The translations under genes and the position numbers were made by a program. Below, in pieces: positions 7,554 through 16,075 of a stretch of DNA of 46,483 nucleotides (positions are counted from its first letter, which is position 1; each line of letters starts with the position of its first letter). The notes below the pieces were generated by a model. That model ran no database searches. It saw only the letters and a program-made list of their open reading frames with translations, and was not told the DNA's origin. Origin of the DNA: Acidobacteriota bacterium (lineage in GTDB: Bacteria; Acidobacteriota; Vicinamibacteria; Vicinamibacterales; UBA2999); the NCBI GenBank assembly GCA_016210845.1, contig JACQTK010000170.1, positions 1 to 46,483 on the forward strand, read 5' to 3'.

Positions 7554-8081
7554 TCAGGCCCCCCCGGGGGTGAACTTCATGGCGTCCCCATTGATGCAGT
7601 AGCGCAAGCCCGTCGGCTGCGGACCGTCCGGAAAGATGTGACCCAGGTGGCCGCCGCAGCGCGCGCAATGGACCTCGGTACGCACCATCAGCCAGCTCCG
7701 GTCGATCGACGTGCCCACGGCGTTGTCGAGCGGCGTCCAGAAGCTGGGCCAGCCGGTGCCGCTCTCGTACTTCGTCTCGGAGGAGAAAAGCGGCTGCCCG
7801 CAACCGGCGCAGACGAACGTGCCGCGACGCTTCTCGTGGTTCAGCGGGCTCGTAAAGGGCGGCTCCGTCCCGTGCCCCCGCAGCACGTAGTACTGCTCGG
7901 ACGTCAGCGCCGCGCGCCACTCAGCGTCGGGCTTCTCGAGCGGAAACCTCTTCGGGGCCGCCCCACCGGCAGAAGCCGCCTCGGTGACCGGCTCAGGACG
8001 CCCGAGCCAGGCCAGGACGGGCGCCAGGGCCGCGGCCACAGCCGCGAAGGTCAGGAACTGGCGGCGGCTCGCCATGGGCAT
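7554..8081 (-). CDS. msrB: Peptide-methionine (R)-S-oxide reductase MsrB with Tat signal
   Basis: MsrB reduces methionine-R-sulfoxide and complements MsrA. The N-terminus [20 protein letters not shown] is a twin-arginine-type signal. Zinc is held by two CxxC pairs (Cys 91/94 and 139/142). The catalytic cysteine is C162 in [11 protein letters not shown], with the SGTGWPSFW and [11 protein letters not shown] signatures before it. Export plus adjacency to membrane-anchored MsrA suggests a periplasmic methionine-repair pair. The start is ATG 8081; ATG 8075 would also keep the signal. No thioredoxin-like reductant gene is adjacent. Confidence 0.95.
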   Translation of the reverse strand: MPMASRRQFLTFAAVAAALAPVLAWLGRPEPVTEAASAGGAAPKRFPLEKPDAEWRAALTSEQYYVLRGHGTEPPFTSPLNHEKRRGTFVCAGCGQPLFSSETKYESGTGWPSFWTPLDNAVGTSIDRSWLMVRTEVHCARCGGHLGHIFPDGPQPTGLRYCINGDAMKFTPGGA

Positions 8082-8134
8082 AAGAGTACCACTTCTTTTA
8101 GATGCGCGCCTGAGGCAAACGGTTCGGCACGGTC

Positions 8135-8359
8135 CTGGCAGCCACGAACTCCGGGAGGAAGGATCGCGCGTCCGGACACAGGCGTCACAAGAAGGCTGGC
8201 GTACGGAAGGAGAAGGCGATCAGACGACGGCTGCGGGATTTCGAGCAGCCGATCGTGGGCGCCGTGTTCCCGCAGTCGGGCCGCGACGTCTCCAACTTTA
8301 CCGACGGCGAGATCGCTGGGCCCGACTGGAGGCGAAAGCTCAGGCGCGAAGGCGGCTGA
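8135..8359 (+). CDS. Possible small basic protein without a standard start codon
   Basis: An open frame encodes about 74 residues: a highly basic N-terminal half ([29 protein letters not shown]) and a distinct acidic/aromatic C-terminal half ([22 protein letters not shown]). The composition looks like a real protein rather than random GC-rich sequence. However, the frame is closed by TGA at 8110-8112, and no ATG, GTG or TTG lies between it and the basic region. The CTG at 8135 is the best candidate start. It may instead be a decayed gene. It is followed 17 bases later by the metallopeptidase gene on the same strand. Confidence 0.35.
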   Translation: MAATNSGRKDRASGHRRHKKAGVRKEKAIRRRLRDFEQPIVGAVFPQSGRDVSNFTDGEIAGPDWRRKLRREGG

Positions 8360-8376
8360 GGTATCCTGTTGCCCGG

Positions 8377-8943
8377 ATGCAACTGGGGCTGCCGTTCGAG
8401 CAGGACGACTCCGCCGCACCCGCTTCCATCGAGTTCTATTACGTACGTCACCGCCGCGCCCGCCGGTACCTGCTCCGCGTGGATCTCGACGGGCGTGTCC
8501 GCGTCACCATCCCGCGGGGTGGATCGCGCCGCGAGGCCGACGCGTTCACCGCCAGGCATCTGGACTGGATCGAGCGGCACCGCGCGCGGCTGTCGCAGAC
8601 GCCGCTCAGAGCCGACGAGCGGCGCGCGCTGCGGGAGCGTGCGGACCGTGAGCTTCCGGTACGGTTGCGCGAGCTGGCGGCCGCGCACGGCCTGCTCGTC
8701 ACGCGGGTGAGCGTCCGCAGTCAACGCTCGCGCTGGGGATCGTGCGGGCGCGACGGCCACATCTGCCTGAACTGGCGCCTCGTGCGCATGCCCGACTGGG
8801 TGCGGGATTACGTGCTCCTCCACGAGCTGATGCACATGCGCCGCATGGATCACTCCGCCGAGTATTGGGCGATGGTGGCCGCGGCCTGTCCGGACTACGA
8901 GGCCGCCCGCCAATGGCTCAGAGCACACGGAAGGTCCCTCTGA
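8377..8943 (+). CDS. YgjP/DUF45-type zinc metallopeptidase
   Basis: 188 residues ending in a gluzincin-like active site: HELMH (H149, E150, H153) followed by H159 in RRMDHSAEYW. This matches the M48-like YgjP (DUF45) family, cytoplasmic metal-dependent hydrolases of unclear substrate. The family hallmark RSRWGSC is at about residues 117-123, with ICLNWRLVRMP after it. The ATG at 8377 (MQLGLPFEQD) removes an upstream unrelated translation. Its 3' end overlaps the next gene by 31 bases, implying coupled translation with TsaC/Sua5. Confidence 0.9.
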   Translation: MQLGLPFEQDDSAAPASIEFYYVRHRRARRYLLRVDLDGRVRVTIPRGGSRREADAFTARHLDWIERHRARLSQTPLRADERRALRERADRELPVRLRELAAAHGLLVTRVSVRSQRSRWGSCGRDGHICLNWRLVRMPDWVRDYVLLHELMHMRRMDHSAEYWAMVAAACPDYEAARQWLRAHGRSL

Positions 8944-10004
8944 CCGAGGTCCTCCGCGTCGATCCGACGCGCCCGGATCCTGAGATCATCGCGCGCGCGG
9001 CCGGTTGTCTTCGCGACGGCGGCCTGGTGGCCTTCCCCACCGAAACCGTGTACGGCCTTGGCGCGCACGCACGCGACCCCGACGCCATCCGGCGGCTCTT
9101 CGAGGCCAAAGGCCGCCCCGCTCACGACCCGCTCATCGTCCATGTCGCGTCGCTCGAGCAGGTGGAACAGGTCGCGGCCGCCGTGCCCGAGATGGCGCGT
9201 GCGCTGGCGGCGCGCTTCTGGCCGGGGCCGCTGACGCTGGTGCTGCCGCGCGGCGACGCCGTGCCGCGCGAGGTGACCGCCGGCCTCGAGACCGTGGGCG
9301 TTCGCGTGCCGTCGCATCCGGTGGCCCGCGCGCTGCTCGAGGCCGCGCGCCTGCCGATTGCGGCCCCGAGCGCCAATCTGTTTTCACGCCCGAGCCCGAC
9401 GTGTGCGGCGCACGTGCTGCACGACCTGGAGGGCCGGATCGACATGGTCCTGGATGGAGGGCCGACGACGGTTGGCGTCGAGTCGACGGTCATCGACCTG
9501 ACAGGGGACGTTCCGACCGTTCTGCGGCCAGGCGCTGTCAGCCTGGAGCAGTTACAAGACGTCGTCCCGACGGCCGCGGCGGCCGGCCCCGGAGCGTTCG
9601 GCCCCAGCGCCGGCCGGAAGGAAGGCGCCGCGCCCTCGCCCGGACTGCTCCCTCTCCATTACGCGCCCCGCACGCCCCTCGTGCTGTATCGGGGACGCGC
9701 CAACGCCGTGCGCGATGCGATCCTGGACGAGGCGCGCGACGCGCTCGCGCGGGGCGAGCGTGTGGGAATTCTGGCCACGGCCGAGGATGCGCAGGCTCTT
9801 CGCCCGCTCCCCGTCGTGATCGCCGAGCTGGGCCCCGAGCACGATGTCGAGCGCGTGGCTGCCCGGTTGTACGCCGCGCTTCGCGATCTGGACGGCAGCG
9901 GCGTCGACGTGATCCTGGTGCGCGATTTTTCGCGGGAACGGGGACTCGGACGCGCCCTGAGGGATCGTCTCGAGCGCGCCGCCTCAGCCATCCGCGTCGT
10001 GTAG
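8913..10004 (+). CDS. tsaC: L-threonylcarbamoyladenylate synthase (Sua5/TsaC family)
   Basis: This enzyme makes threonylcarbamoyl-AMP from threonine, bicarbonate and ATP, the first step of the universal t6A tRNA modification. The YrdC domain (about residues 10-205) shows FPTETVYGLGAHA, KGRPAHDPLIVHV, FWPGPLTLVL, and VGVRVPSHPVARALL. GVESTVIDL and LRPGAVS follow. A linker and a C-terminal Sua5 domain (about 235-363, HYAPRTPLVLY onward) make it the two-domain Sua5 type rather than single-domain TsaC. The ATG at 8913 lies inside the end of the metallopeptidase gene. The other t6A enzymes (TsaB, TsaD, TsaE) are not in the window. Confidence 0.94.
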   Translation: MAQSTRKVPLTEVLRVDPTRPDPEIIARAAGCLRDGGLVAFPTETVYGLGAHARDPDAIRRLFEAKGRPAHDPLIVHVASLEQVEQVAAAVPEMARALAARFWPGPLTLVLPRGDAVPREVTAGLETVGVRVPSHPVARALLEAARLPIAAPSANLFSRPSPTCAAHVLHDLEGRIDMVLDGGPTTVGVESTVIDLTGDVPTVLRPGAVSLEQLQDVVPTAAAAGPGAFGPSAGRKEGAAPSPGLLPLHYAPRTPLVLYRGRANAVRDAILDEARDALARGERVGILATAEDAQALRPLPVVIAELGPEHDVERVAARLYAALRDLDGSGVDVILVRDFSRERGLGRALRDRLERAASAIRVV

Positions 10005-10024
10005 AGGCCGGCACACGCCTTGCG

Positions 10025-11191
10025 ATGCGCCATTCCATGCAGAAAACCACGACCGAGCTGGCCACGCCGCTGCGCGGGCAGCTCGACCGGCTGGCCGGCT
10101 TCGCGCCCGTGCCCTGGCCCGTGTTGAGCCTCTACCTCGACATGCGGCCGGATCAGCACGGGCGCGATGAGTACGCCACCTTCGTCCGCAAGGTCTTCCA
10201 CGAGCGCGGCCGCACGCTGAAGGGTGAGGCCCGTAAGAGCTTCGAGCGCGACGGCCTGCGCATCCGCGACTACCTCGAGGGCGAGCGGCGCGTCTCGGCC
10301 AACGGCCTCGCGATCTTCGCCTGCGCGGCCTGCCGCGACTTCTTCGAGGTGCTCCAGCTCGACGCGCCCTTCGAGGCCCATTGGCTCTTCATCGGCGCCG
10401 TCCCCCATCTCTATCCGCTCGCGCGCCTGAACGACCAGTATCCGCGGTACGCGGCGCTGCTCCTCGACACCAACGCGGCGCGCCTGTTCGTCTTCAGCCT
10501 CGGAGCGGTCGAGCGCGAGCGGCGCGTCACCCACGTCAAGACGCGCAAGACGTCGGTGGGCGCCTGGTCGCAGGCGCGCTACCAGCGTCACGCCGAGAAC
10601 TTTCACAAGCATCACATCAAAGAGGTGGTGGGGGTGCTCGACTGCGTCGTCCGCGACGAGGGCCTCACGCGGATCGTCGTGGCCGCCGGTGACGAGGCGC
10701 GCCCCGCGCTGATGCACGAGCTCCCGCAGCATCTCGCGGACAAGGTGGTGGACATCCTGGCGCTCGACATCCGGGCGCCCGAGCATCGGGTCCTCGCCGA
10801 GAGCCTCGATGCCCTCAGACGCCACGATGCCCATGCCGACGCCGCACACGTCGAGGTCATGCTCGACCAGTGGCGCAGGGGCGGGCTGGCGGTCGTCGGC
10901 CCCGACGACACGCTGCAGGCCCTCGTCCGGGGGCAGGTCGAGGAGCTGCTGATCACGGCCTTACCGGCGCGCCTGCGCCGAGCGACCGGCATGCCCTCCG
11001 ACGCCCCGCCGGGCCCGGTGGACGTCGACACGTCAGCGCCGAGCACGGATCTCGACGCCGAACGGCATCGGCTCGCCGACGAGCTCGTGACCCGCGCGCA
11101 GCGCAACGGGGCACGGATCCGATTCGTGGAGGACGCGGAACTGCTGGCGGACGTAGGTGGTGTCGGCGCGTTGTTACGTTTCAGGATCTGA
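10025..11191 (+). CDS. Bacterial eRF1-like (baeRF/VLRF1-type) protein
   Basis: 388 residues resembling the bacterial and archaeal release-factor-like (baeRF, Vms1/VLRF1-related) proteins, thought to act as peptidyl-tRNA hydrolases on stalled ribosomes. The N-terminal domain contains PVLSLYLDMRPDQ; the eRF1-like core has AALLLDTNAARLFVFSLG and the catalytic-loop region VGAWSQARYQRHAENFHKHH (about residues 177-196). In this position eRF1 carries GGQ and the family carries a G..SQ-R-QR loop. VVAAGDEARPALMHELP follows. The start is ATG 10025 or ATG 10037. It sits between a tRNA-modification gene and a small protein gene on the same strand, a translation-linked context. The subfamily (baeRF10-like) is tentative. 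Confidence 0.75.
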   Translation: MRHSMQKTTTELATPLRGQLDRLAGFAPVPWPVLSLYLDMRPDQHGRDEYATFVRKVFHERGRTLKGEARKSFERDGLRIRDYLEGERRVSANGLAIFACAACRDFFEVLQLDAPFEAHWLFIGAVPHLYPLARLNDQYPRYAALLLDTNAARLFVFSLGAVERERRVTHVKTRKTSVGAWSQARYQRHAENFHKHHIKEVVGVLDCVVRDEGLTRIVVAAGDEARPALMHELPQHLADKVVDILALDIRAPEHRVLAESLDALRRHDAHADAAHVEVMLDQWRRGGLAVVGPDDTLQALVRGQVEELLITALPARLRRATGMPSDAPPGPVDVDTSAPSTDLDAERHRLADELVTRAQRNGARIRFVEDAELLADVGGVGALLRFRI

Positions 11192-11195
11192 GACC

Positions 11196-11378
11196 ATGAG
11201 CAGGCTGAACAAGGTGAACCGGGACAACTACACGCAGGCCGGACGCCTCACGCCGGATGATCTCGCCCGTGAACGACGGAAGATGGCGGCGCGACCGGCT
11301 ACGGAGACGCGGAACCGCCGAGCGCCGCCCCGCGGCGCACGGGCGTCCACCCGTCCTCGAAGCGCGCCCGAAGAATGA
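11196..11378 (+). CDS. Small conserved hypothetical protein
   Basis: 60 residues from ATG 11196, four bases after the baeRF stop. The N-terminal half (NKVNRDNYTQAGRLTPDDLARERRK) looks conserved and structured. The C-terminal half is Arg/Pro/Ala-rich and overlaps the 3' end of the convergent DUF3810 gene by 80 bases, so the true end may be shorter in relatives. No known domain. The tight spacing suggests co-translation with the ribosome-rescue-like protein upstream. Confidence 0.6.
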   Translation: MSRLNKVNRDNYTQAGRLTPDDLARERRKMAARPATETRNRRAPPRGARASTRPRSAPEE

Positions 11379-12420
11379 GCGTCACGACGGCGCCATAGCT
11401 GCGCACGCCCTGTTCCACGCGGTTGGCCCTGAGGTACGTGTCGTACACGTTCCACCCCGCGTTGCGCAGCCAGGGAAGCTCGCCGCGTCGCAGGCGCGCG
11501 ACAATCGCGTCGATGTCGGCGCGTGGGCCTGGCTCCATCGCCTGGGCCAGCCGCGCGCGGCCCTCACCATCGACCTCGTTGTTCACCTGCCAGAACAGAT
11601 ACAGCCAGCCGCTGTATTGCGCGGGCACGTGCGCACGGATGCACGTCAGCCACCCCACGAAGTTGGCCTCGGCTTCGTCCGCGTATCCCGCCAGATGCGA
11701 CCACTCGTGCGCCGCGACGAAGGGACGCTCGAAGGGCAGCAGGTCGGGATTCGCGAGCACCTCGAGGCCGAAGGGATTCACCATCCCGTCGACCGAGGCC
11801 CAGCGGAAGTAGGAACCGAACAGCGTCCGCTTCAGCCGGCCTGGCTCGGCGAGCGGCGCATCGCTCAGCAGGCGCTGCACTCCGGCAAAGGCGCGCCGCA
11901 GCTCCTCGTCACGCCACTCGTCACCCTGCCATCCGGCCCGATGTGCCTCCGCGTGAAGCGCGTTCATGCGTGCCGCCGCCTCGAGACCGAGGCGCACCAC
12001 CGCCTCCGACGAGGGGGCCTCGCGCTCCACGAGCAGGCGGTCGGTCATCGCCACGCGCCGGTAATTGAACCCCCACAGCGCCAGGAAGACGAGGTAGCCG
12101 CACGCGAGCGCCACCACCAGCTGGCGAGCGGCCTGAAGGAGCGGTGCAATTCGGTGCGTGCGTCGCGCAGCCCGGACGCCGCGTACGATCACGGTCAGCA
12201 TCGCGGCAACGGCCGCCAGCACCAGCAGGTCGAGGACCGCGAACGGGACGAGGTTCGAGATCGGCGTCACCGCGCGCTGGACGGCCGGATAGACGCCCGC
12301 CGAGAACCAGCGTTCCACGAGCGGCGCGGGGAGGCGTGCATAGCCCCAGGCGAGCGCCAGCCCGACCGTCGCAAGCTCGAGCATCACACGCAACCCCCTC
12401 ACCGCTCGCTTGGATCCCAC
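11299..12420 (-). CDS. DUF3810 family membrane protein with zinc-protease-like HEWSH motif
   Basis: 373 residues. Three hydrophobic segments (about 12-28, 52-80, and 100-120) anchor a large soluble C-terminal domain. That domain contains HEWSHLAGYADEAEANF, an HExxH zinc motif followed by a downstream Glu/Asp cluster, as in DUF3810 proteins. Family signatures GFNYRRV and GMVNPFG (before the motif) are visible. A role as membrane metallopeptidase is plausible but unproven for the family. The ATG is at 12420. The 3' end overlaps a small plus-strand gene. Confidence 0.85.
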   Translation of the reverse strand: MGSKRAVRGLRVMLELATVGLALAWGYARLPAPLVERWFSAGVYPAVQRAVTPISNLVPFAVLDLLVLAAVAAMLTVIVRGVRAARRTHRIAPLLQAARQLVVALACGYLVFLALWGFNYRRVAMTDRLLVEREAPSSEAVVRLGLEAAARMNALHAEAHRAGWQGDEWRDEELRRAFAGVQRLLSDAPLAEPGRLKRTLFGSYFRWASVDGMVNPFGLEVLANPDLLPFERPFVAAHEWSHLAGYADEAEANFVGWLTCIRAHVPAQYSGWLYLFWQVNNEVDGEGRARLAQAMEPGPRADIDAIVARLRRGELPWLRNAGWNVYDTYLRANRVEQGVRSYGAVVTLILRARFEDGWTPVRRGAALGGSASP

Positions 12421-12489
12421 CCATCTATCTTAGGGGACCCCAAAGGCAGCAATCTTGCGCACCTGCGGGCGACGGGAGGTTTCCAGGCC

Positions 12490-13260
12490 GTGAGTGGCCA
12501 GATCCAATACGGTCGGGTACGTGGGCTGACATCCGAGGTGACACCGGCCGCGGATCTGCCGCTTGGGGTGGCGTCCACCCCGCTGGACACCGACCTCCCC
12601 CGCCGACTCGGGCGCTTCCGGCACGAGCTGCGGGTTCTGGGGAACCCGCCGACCAGGGAGGAGCTGCAGCGGCTCCTCGAAATGGCGAGAGAGCTTCACC
12701 TGCAGGACGACACCATCAGCGCGGAGCTGGCCGAGATCCGCGCCTCGTTCGAGGCGCTGGATCTGGCGGACCAGATCGCACGCAGCGGCCTTCCCGTGGT
12801 GGTCAGCCTCGGCGGCCTGGCCGAGGGCGACCTCTGTCACTTCGTCACGCCGGTGCGCTTCGGCCGGCGCCGCTCCGATCAAATCGGGCATCTGGAGCTG
12901 ACGAGCGGCTGGCTGAAGTTCCATGGCGCGCTCGACGTCAGCGTCGTCTGGACCGAGGTGTCAGACGTCCACCGCGCCGATCGCGACATCGTGGTGGCGC
13001 TCGCCGACAGCCGCCGCGTGCTCCGCTTCTGCTGTCACGCGGTGGGCGAGGCCGCGCGCGGCGCCGTGGTGGGCACGTACCTGGCGAATGCGGCCCGCGG
13101 CCGGGAGGCCGGTCCCGCCAACCCGCACGAGATCATCCGATCTCGGCTGATTACGGGCGGAGCACCTTCTCGAGCGTCGCGGCGTTCTGCGCCGCCTGCT
13201 CGCGCCGCGTCTGGGCCGCCTCGATGGCCCGCTGCCGCGACTCGATCTGGCGCGCGTTGA
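12490..13260 (+). CDS. Hypothetical protein with C-terminal PH-like region
   Basis: 256 residues, not assigned to a named family. Residues about 35-105 are mainly helical (RRLGRFRHELRVLGNPPTREELQRLLEMARELHL). Residues about 110-200 look like alternating beta strands (GHLELTSGWLKFHGALDVSVVWTEVSDV, then DIVVALADSRRVLRFCC), a pattern typical of PH-like folds. GTG 12490 has GGAGG ten bases upstream; no ATG is available. The last 37 codons overlap the 3' end of the convergent TPR gene by 110 bases, and they are Arg/Ala/Pro-rich, so this tail may be an extension caused by loss of an earlier stop. Confidence 0.6.
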   Translation: MSGQIQYGRVRGLTSEVTPAADLPLGVASTPLDTDLPRRLGRFRHELRVLGNPPTREELQRLLEMARELHLQDDTISAELAEIRASFEALDLADQIARSGLPVVVSLGGLAEGDLCHFVTPVRFGRRRSDQIGHLELTSGWLKFHGALDVSVVWTEVSDVHRADRDIVVALADSRRVLRFCCHAVGEAARGAVVGTYLANAARGREAGPANPHEIIRSRLITGGAPSRASRRSAPPARAASGPPRWPAAATRSGAR

Positions 13261-14578
13261 GCACGGCGTTCTCGGGCGTGGTCGACAGCGCGGCGATCTG
13301 CTCGCGGCGGGTGACAATCGACAGCTCGAAGCACTGGCCCGCATAGAGGAACGACGCCTGGCTCTCGCTCCAGAGCCGCCGCTCCCACCGGACGCTTGCC
13401 AGGTAGAAGGCGGCCTCGCACTGGTCGGCATCCATCGCGAGCGCGCGTTGAAACTCTTCCTCGGCCGATTCCAGCCGCTGCTCGCGCCACTCGATCATGC
13501 CGGAGAGCACGAACAGGGCCGCATTCACCATCAGCGCCTTGGCCCTGTCGGCTTCCACGCGGGCCTCCGCGATGCGCGCGAGCTGGTACAGGTTCCACGC
13601 GCGCCAGTAGTGCGCCGGTCCGATGAACCAGCTGCCCAGCTCGAGCAGCCGCGTGGCGGAGGTCAGCGCCTCCTCGTAGCGATCGAGGTTGGACAGACTG
13701 ACCGTCTTGCCGAGCCAGCCGTCACGATGGGTCGGCACGAGCGCCAGCGTCGCTTCGTACTCCGCCAGCGCCTCGGGCCATTCCTCCCGCGCCTCGTGAA
13801 GGTTGCCGATGACGATGGGCACCACCGGCGAATCGGGAAAGGCGGCCCGGGCGGAGCGCAGCCGCGCGAGCCCCTCGACGATATCGGGTGGAATCTGATT
13901 CTGGAGCGCGCGGCGGCCCAGTTCGAGATCCGCGTCGACGAAATCGGGATTGGCCTGACGGGCGGCCGACAACTCACTGAACTGCCCGCCGCCGCACAGG
14001 CCGGCACGGTATCGGATCAACGGGACGTCGCCGAACTGGTCGATCGCGGCGGCGGAGGCCGCATCTCGCGCCTCGGACTCGAGAAACCGCCCGACGCCAT
14101 CCCGCCTGCAGGCGATCGTCAGATCGAGATACGCACGGAACACGGCGGAGCCCGGTCCGGTTGTCAGCGTCTCACGCCACCGGGCATAGACCTCGCTGGG
14201 GCGCCGCCGGCCGAACGATTCGGTCAGCAGCGCGTCGCGATCGCCGCTCAGCGGGTCGACTTCCTGCGTGTTGACGATATCGAAGTACGTCGACCATTCT
14301 GGACCTGGCGGCAGCACGGTCAGGGCGCGCTCGAGCCAGGCGCCTGGCGGAAGGCCGAGCTCCTTCGAGCGCGCCACGAGCAGCGCCGCAGCCTCGAACG
14401 CCTGCCCGTCCGCACCAGACGCAGCCGCGGCCGCAAATGCCGACTCCAGGCAGCGATAGCAGCCGCGCCGGATCAGGGCGTCGATGTCGACGGAGGGCGC
14501 CAATGGCGCCAGCGGCGCCGACGGCCTGGCGGCGCACGCCGCCGTCAGGAGGAGGCACGCGAGCGGGCCGACGCGCAT
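13151..14578 (-). CDS. TPR-repeat lipoprotein
   Basis: 475 residues. The N-terminus MRVGPLACLLLTAACAARP is a lipoprotein signal with lipobox LTAAC (Cys 15), so it is probably membrane-tethered in the periplasm. The rest is alpha-helical, with tetratricopeptide-like units most obvious at about residues 250-400 (for example PEALAEYEATLALVPTHRDGWLGK and ESAEEEFQRALAMDADQCEAAFYLA). Such proteins serve as scaffolds; the partner is unknown. The gene is followed upstream (14585) by the membrane phosphatase-superfamily gene on the same strand with a 6-base gap, suggesting one operon. Confidence 0.85.
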   Translation of the reverse strand: MRVGPLACLLLTAACAARPSAPLAPLAPSVDIDALIRRGCYRCLESAFAAAAASGADGQAFEAAALLVARSKELGLPPGAWLERALTVLPPGPEWSTYFDIVNTQEVDPLSGDRDALLTESFGRRRPSEVYARWRETLTTGPGSAVFRAYLDLTIACRRDGVGRFLESEARDAASAAAIDQFGDVPLIRYRAGLCGGGQFSELSAARQANPDFVDADLELGRRALQNQIPPDIVEGLARLRSARAAFPDSPVVPIVIGNLHEAREEWPEALAEYEATLALVPTHRDGWLGKTVSLSNLDRYEEALTSATRLLELGSWFIGPAHYWRAWNLYQLARIAEARVEADRAKALMVNAALFVLSGMIEWREQRLESAEEEFQRALAMDADQCEAAFYLASVRWERRLWSESQASFLYAGQCFELSIVTRREQIAALSTTPENAVLNARQIESRQRAIEAAQTRREQAAQNAATLEKVLRP

Positions 14579-14584
14579 GCCCGA

Positions 14585-16075
14585 TTAGACCCCACGGCGT
14601 GTGGGCAGGGCACAAGACCGCTGGACCACGTCCTTCAGCAGCAGCTCACCTCGTGCAGCCGCGCGCACGTCGACTCTGGCGCGCTGCCCCGCCATCTTGA
14701 CGATGAAGGGAATCTGCAGCGGATCCCGCTCGCGGCCTCCGAAGCGGAAGCCATGGTCCGACAGGAGAACGATCGTGGTCTCGTCGTACGTGCCCTCACG
14801 CCGCAACTCATCGACGATCTCGCCGACGACGCGATCCACATATCCCAGCTGCTCGACGTACTCCGTATCGGGGGACGTCTGCAGCGAATCGAACGGCGGA
14901 TCGTACCCCTCGGCATCGAAGGCGAACGGCAGATGCGGGATGCTGAAGTGCGCGAAGCGGAACACGGGCCGCCTGCCAATCATGGGACGCCGCGCGAACG
15001 CGAGCACGTCGGCGACCAGCTCGCGCTGGAGGAGGGCGAACGACGGGCTCTTCACGAGGCCGAACGGCAGCTGCCGCGGCCACAGCACCAGCGTCGTCAG
15101 CATGGGGTCGAACGGCGCGAACTCCTCGTGCGTGGTCGACACGTTGTAGAAGCTGAGCGACTGGCAGGTATCGATCAGACCCTCCAGCAGGTCGCAATAC
15201 GGAAGATAGTAGCCGCCCATCTCGGTGGCGTAGCCGAGACGGCGGGCGGTGGCGAACAGGCCGCCGTCCCCGCCCGCGCTGAACGGCACGAGCTCCCCCT
15301 CGTCATCGAGCTCCCAGAGGCCGTCGTCCTCGACCCGGACATCGCGCAGGTGCCGTGCCGCCAGAAGCGACGGCAGCGCCACCAGCGTGTCACGCGCGGG
15401 TGCGGCCACGGTCAGGTAATTCGTGGCTTCCGATGCCAGTCGACGGATCTCGAGGAACTCGTCGCGCATCATGCCGCTTTCGTCGTAGAGGTACGAAAAG
15501 GACAGCTCATCGAAGAGCAGCGCGAGCACGGGCGCACATGTCGCCCCGCCAGTGCTTGCCGTCGACGGGTTCCGCTCCACCGAGATGGGAACCGCCGGCC
15601 GCAACGCCGAGAGCCCTATGCTCGCGACCACCACGAGCGACGCTGGCGAGACCACCACGAGGAAGCGCCGGAACCAGCGAGCGAAGGCCTGCGGCCAGCG
15701 GACGAAGGCGATGACGACCACCAGCGCCGCGAGGGACAGTACTGTGAACCGCAGTGCACGCCCCTCCCAGGCGCTCCGCAGCGCATCCTCGAAGGGCAAC
15801 TGCCGCGCCACGCCAGCCGCGAACGAGGCCAGCGGCAACAGCGCGACCGCCAGCAGCGCCAGGGTCGCCGACCGGCTGGAACGGGGCCACAGCACGAAGA
15901 CAGCGGCTGCGAACGCGAGCGTCAGCCCTGTCAGTGCAGTGACGCTTTCGATGACGTCCTGCGTCTGCCACTGCAGGTAATAGGAGTCGCTCACGAGCGC
16001 GACGGCGAGCGGGTACAGGAAGAGCGCCGCGAGTGCGAAGCCCAGCCACGCCGCAATGAGGAGGCGGCGAATCAC
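14585..16075 (-). CDS. Membrane protein of the alkaline phosphatase/sulfatase superfamily
   Basis: 496 residues from GTG 16075 (VIRRLLIAAWLGF). The first ~170 residues carry about five hydrophobic segments; a large periplasmic domain follows. The metal site of the superfamily is visible: Asp in LALLFDELSF, a candidate nucleophile Thr in ARDTLVALPSLL, and the DH pair in VLLSDHGFRFGG near the C-terminus. Overall architecture resembles LPS/LTA-modifying phospho- or sulfo-transferases, but the substrate cannot be told. The start overlaps the stop of a small membrane-protein gene by 4 bases, so the two are translated as a pair. Confidence 0.85.
   Translation of the reverse strand: MIRRLLIAAWLGFALAALFLYPLAVALVSDSYYLQWQTQDVIESVTALTGLTLAFAAAVFVLWPRSSRSATLALLAVALLPLASFAAGVARQLPFEDALRSAWEGRALRFTVLSLAALVVVIAFVRWPQAFARWFRRFLVVVSPASLVVVASIGLSALRPAVPISVERNPSTASTGGATCAPVLALLFDELSFSYLYDESGMMRDEFLEIRRLASEATNYLTVAAPARDTLVALPSLLAARHLRDVRVEDDGLWELDDEGELVPFSAGGDGGLFATARRLGYATEMGGYYLPYCDLLEGLIDTCQSLSFYNVSTTHEEFAPFDPMLTTLVLWPRQLPFGLVKSPSFALLQRELVADVLAFARRPMIGRRPVFRFAHFSIPHLPFAFDAEGYDPPFDSLQTSPDTEYVEQLGYVDRVVGEIVDELRREGTYDETTIVLLSDHGFRFGGRERDPLQIPFIVKMAGQRARVDVRAAARGELLLKDVVQRSCALPTRRGV

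Noticed and set aside
11257-12489. Long plus-strand frame joined to the PH-like gene
   Set aside because: It is the antisense of the DUF3810 gene, with no protein family features; the PH-like gene has its own GTG and ribosome site at 12490.
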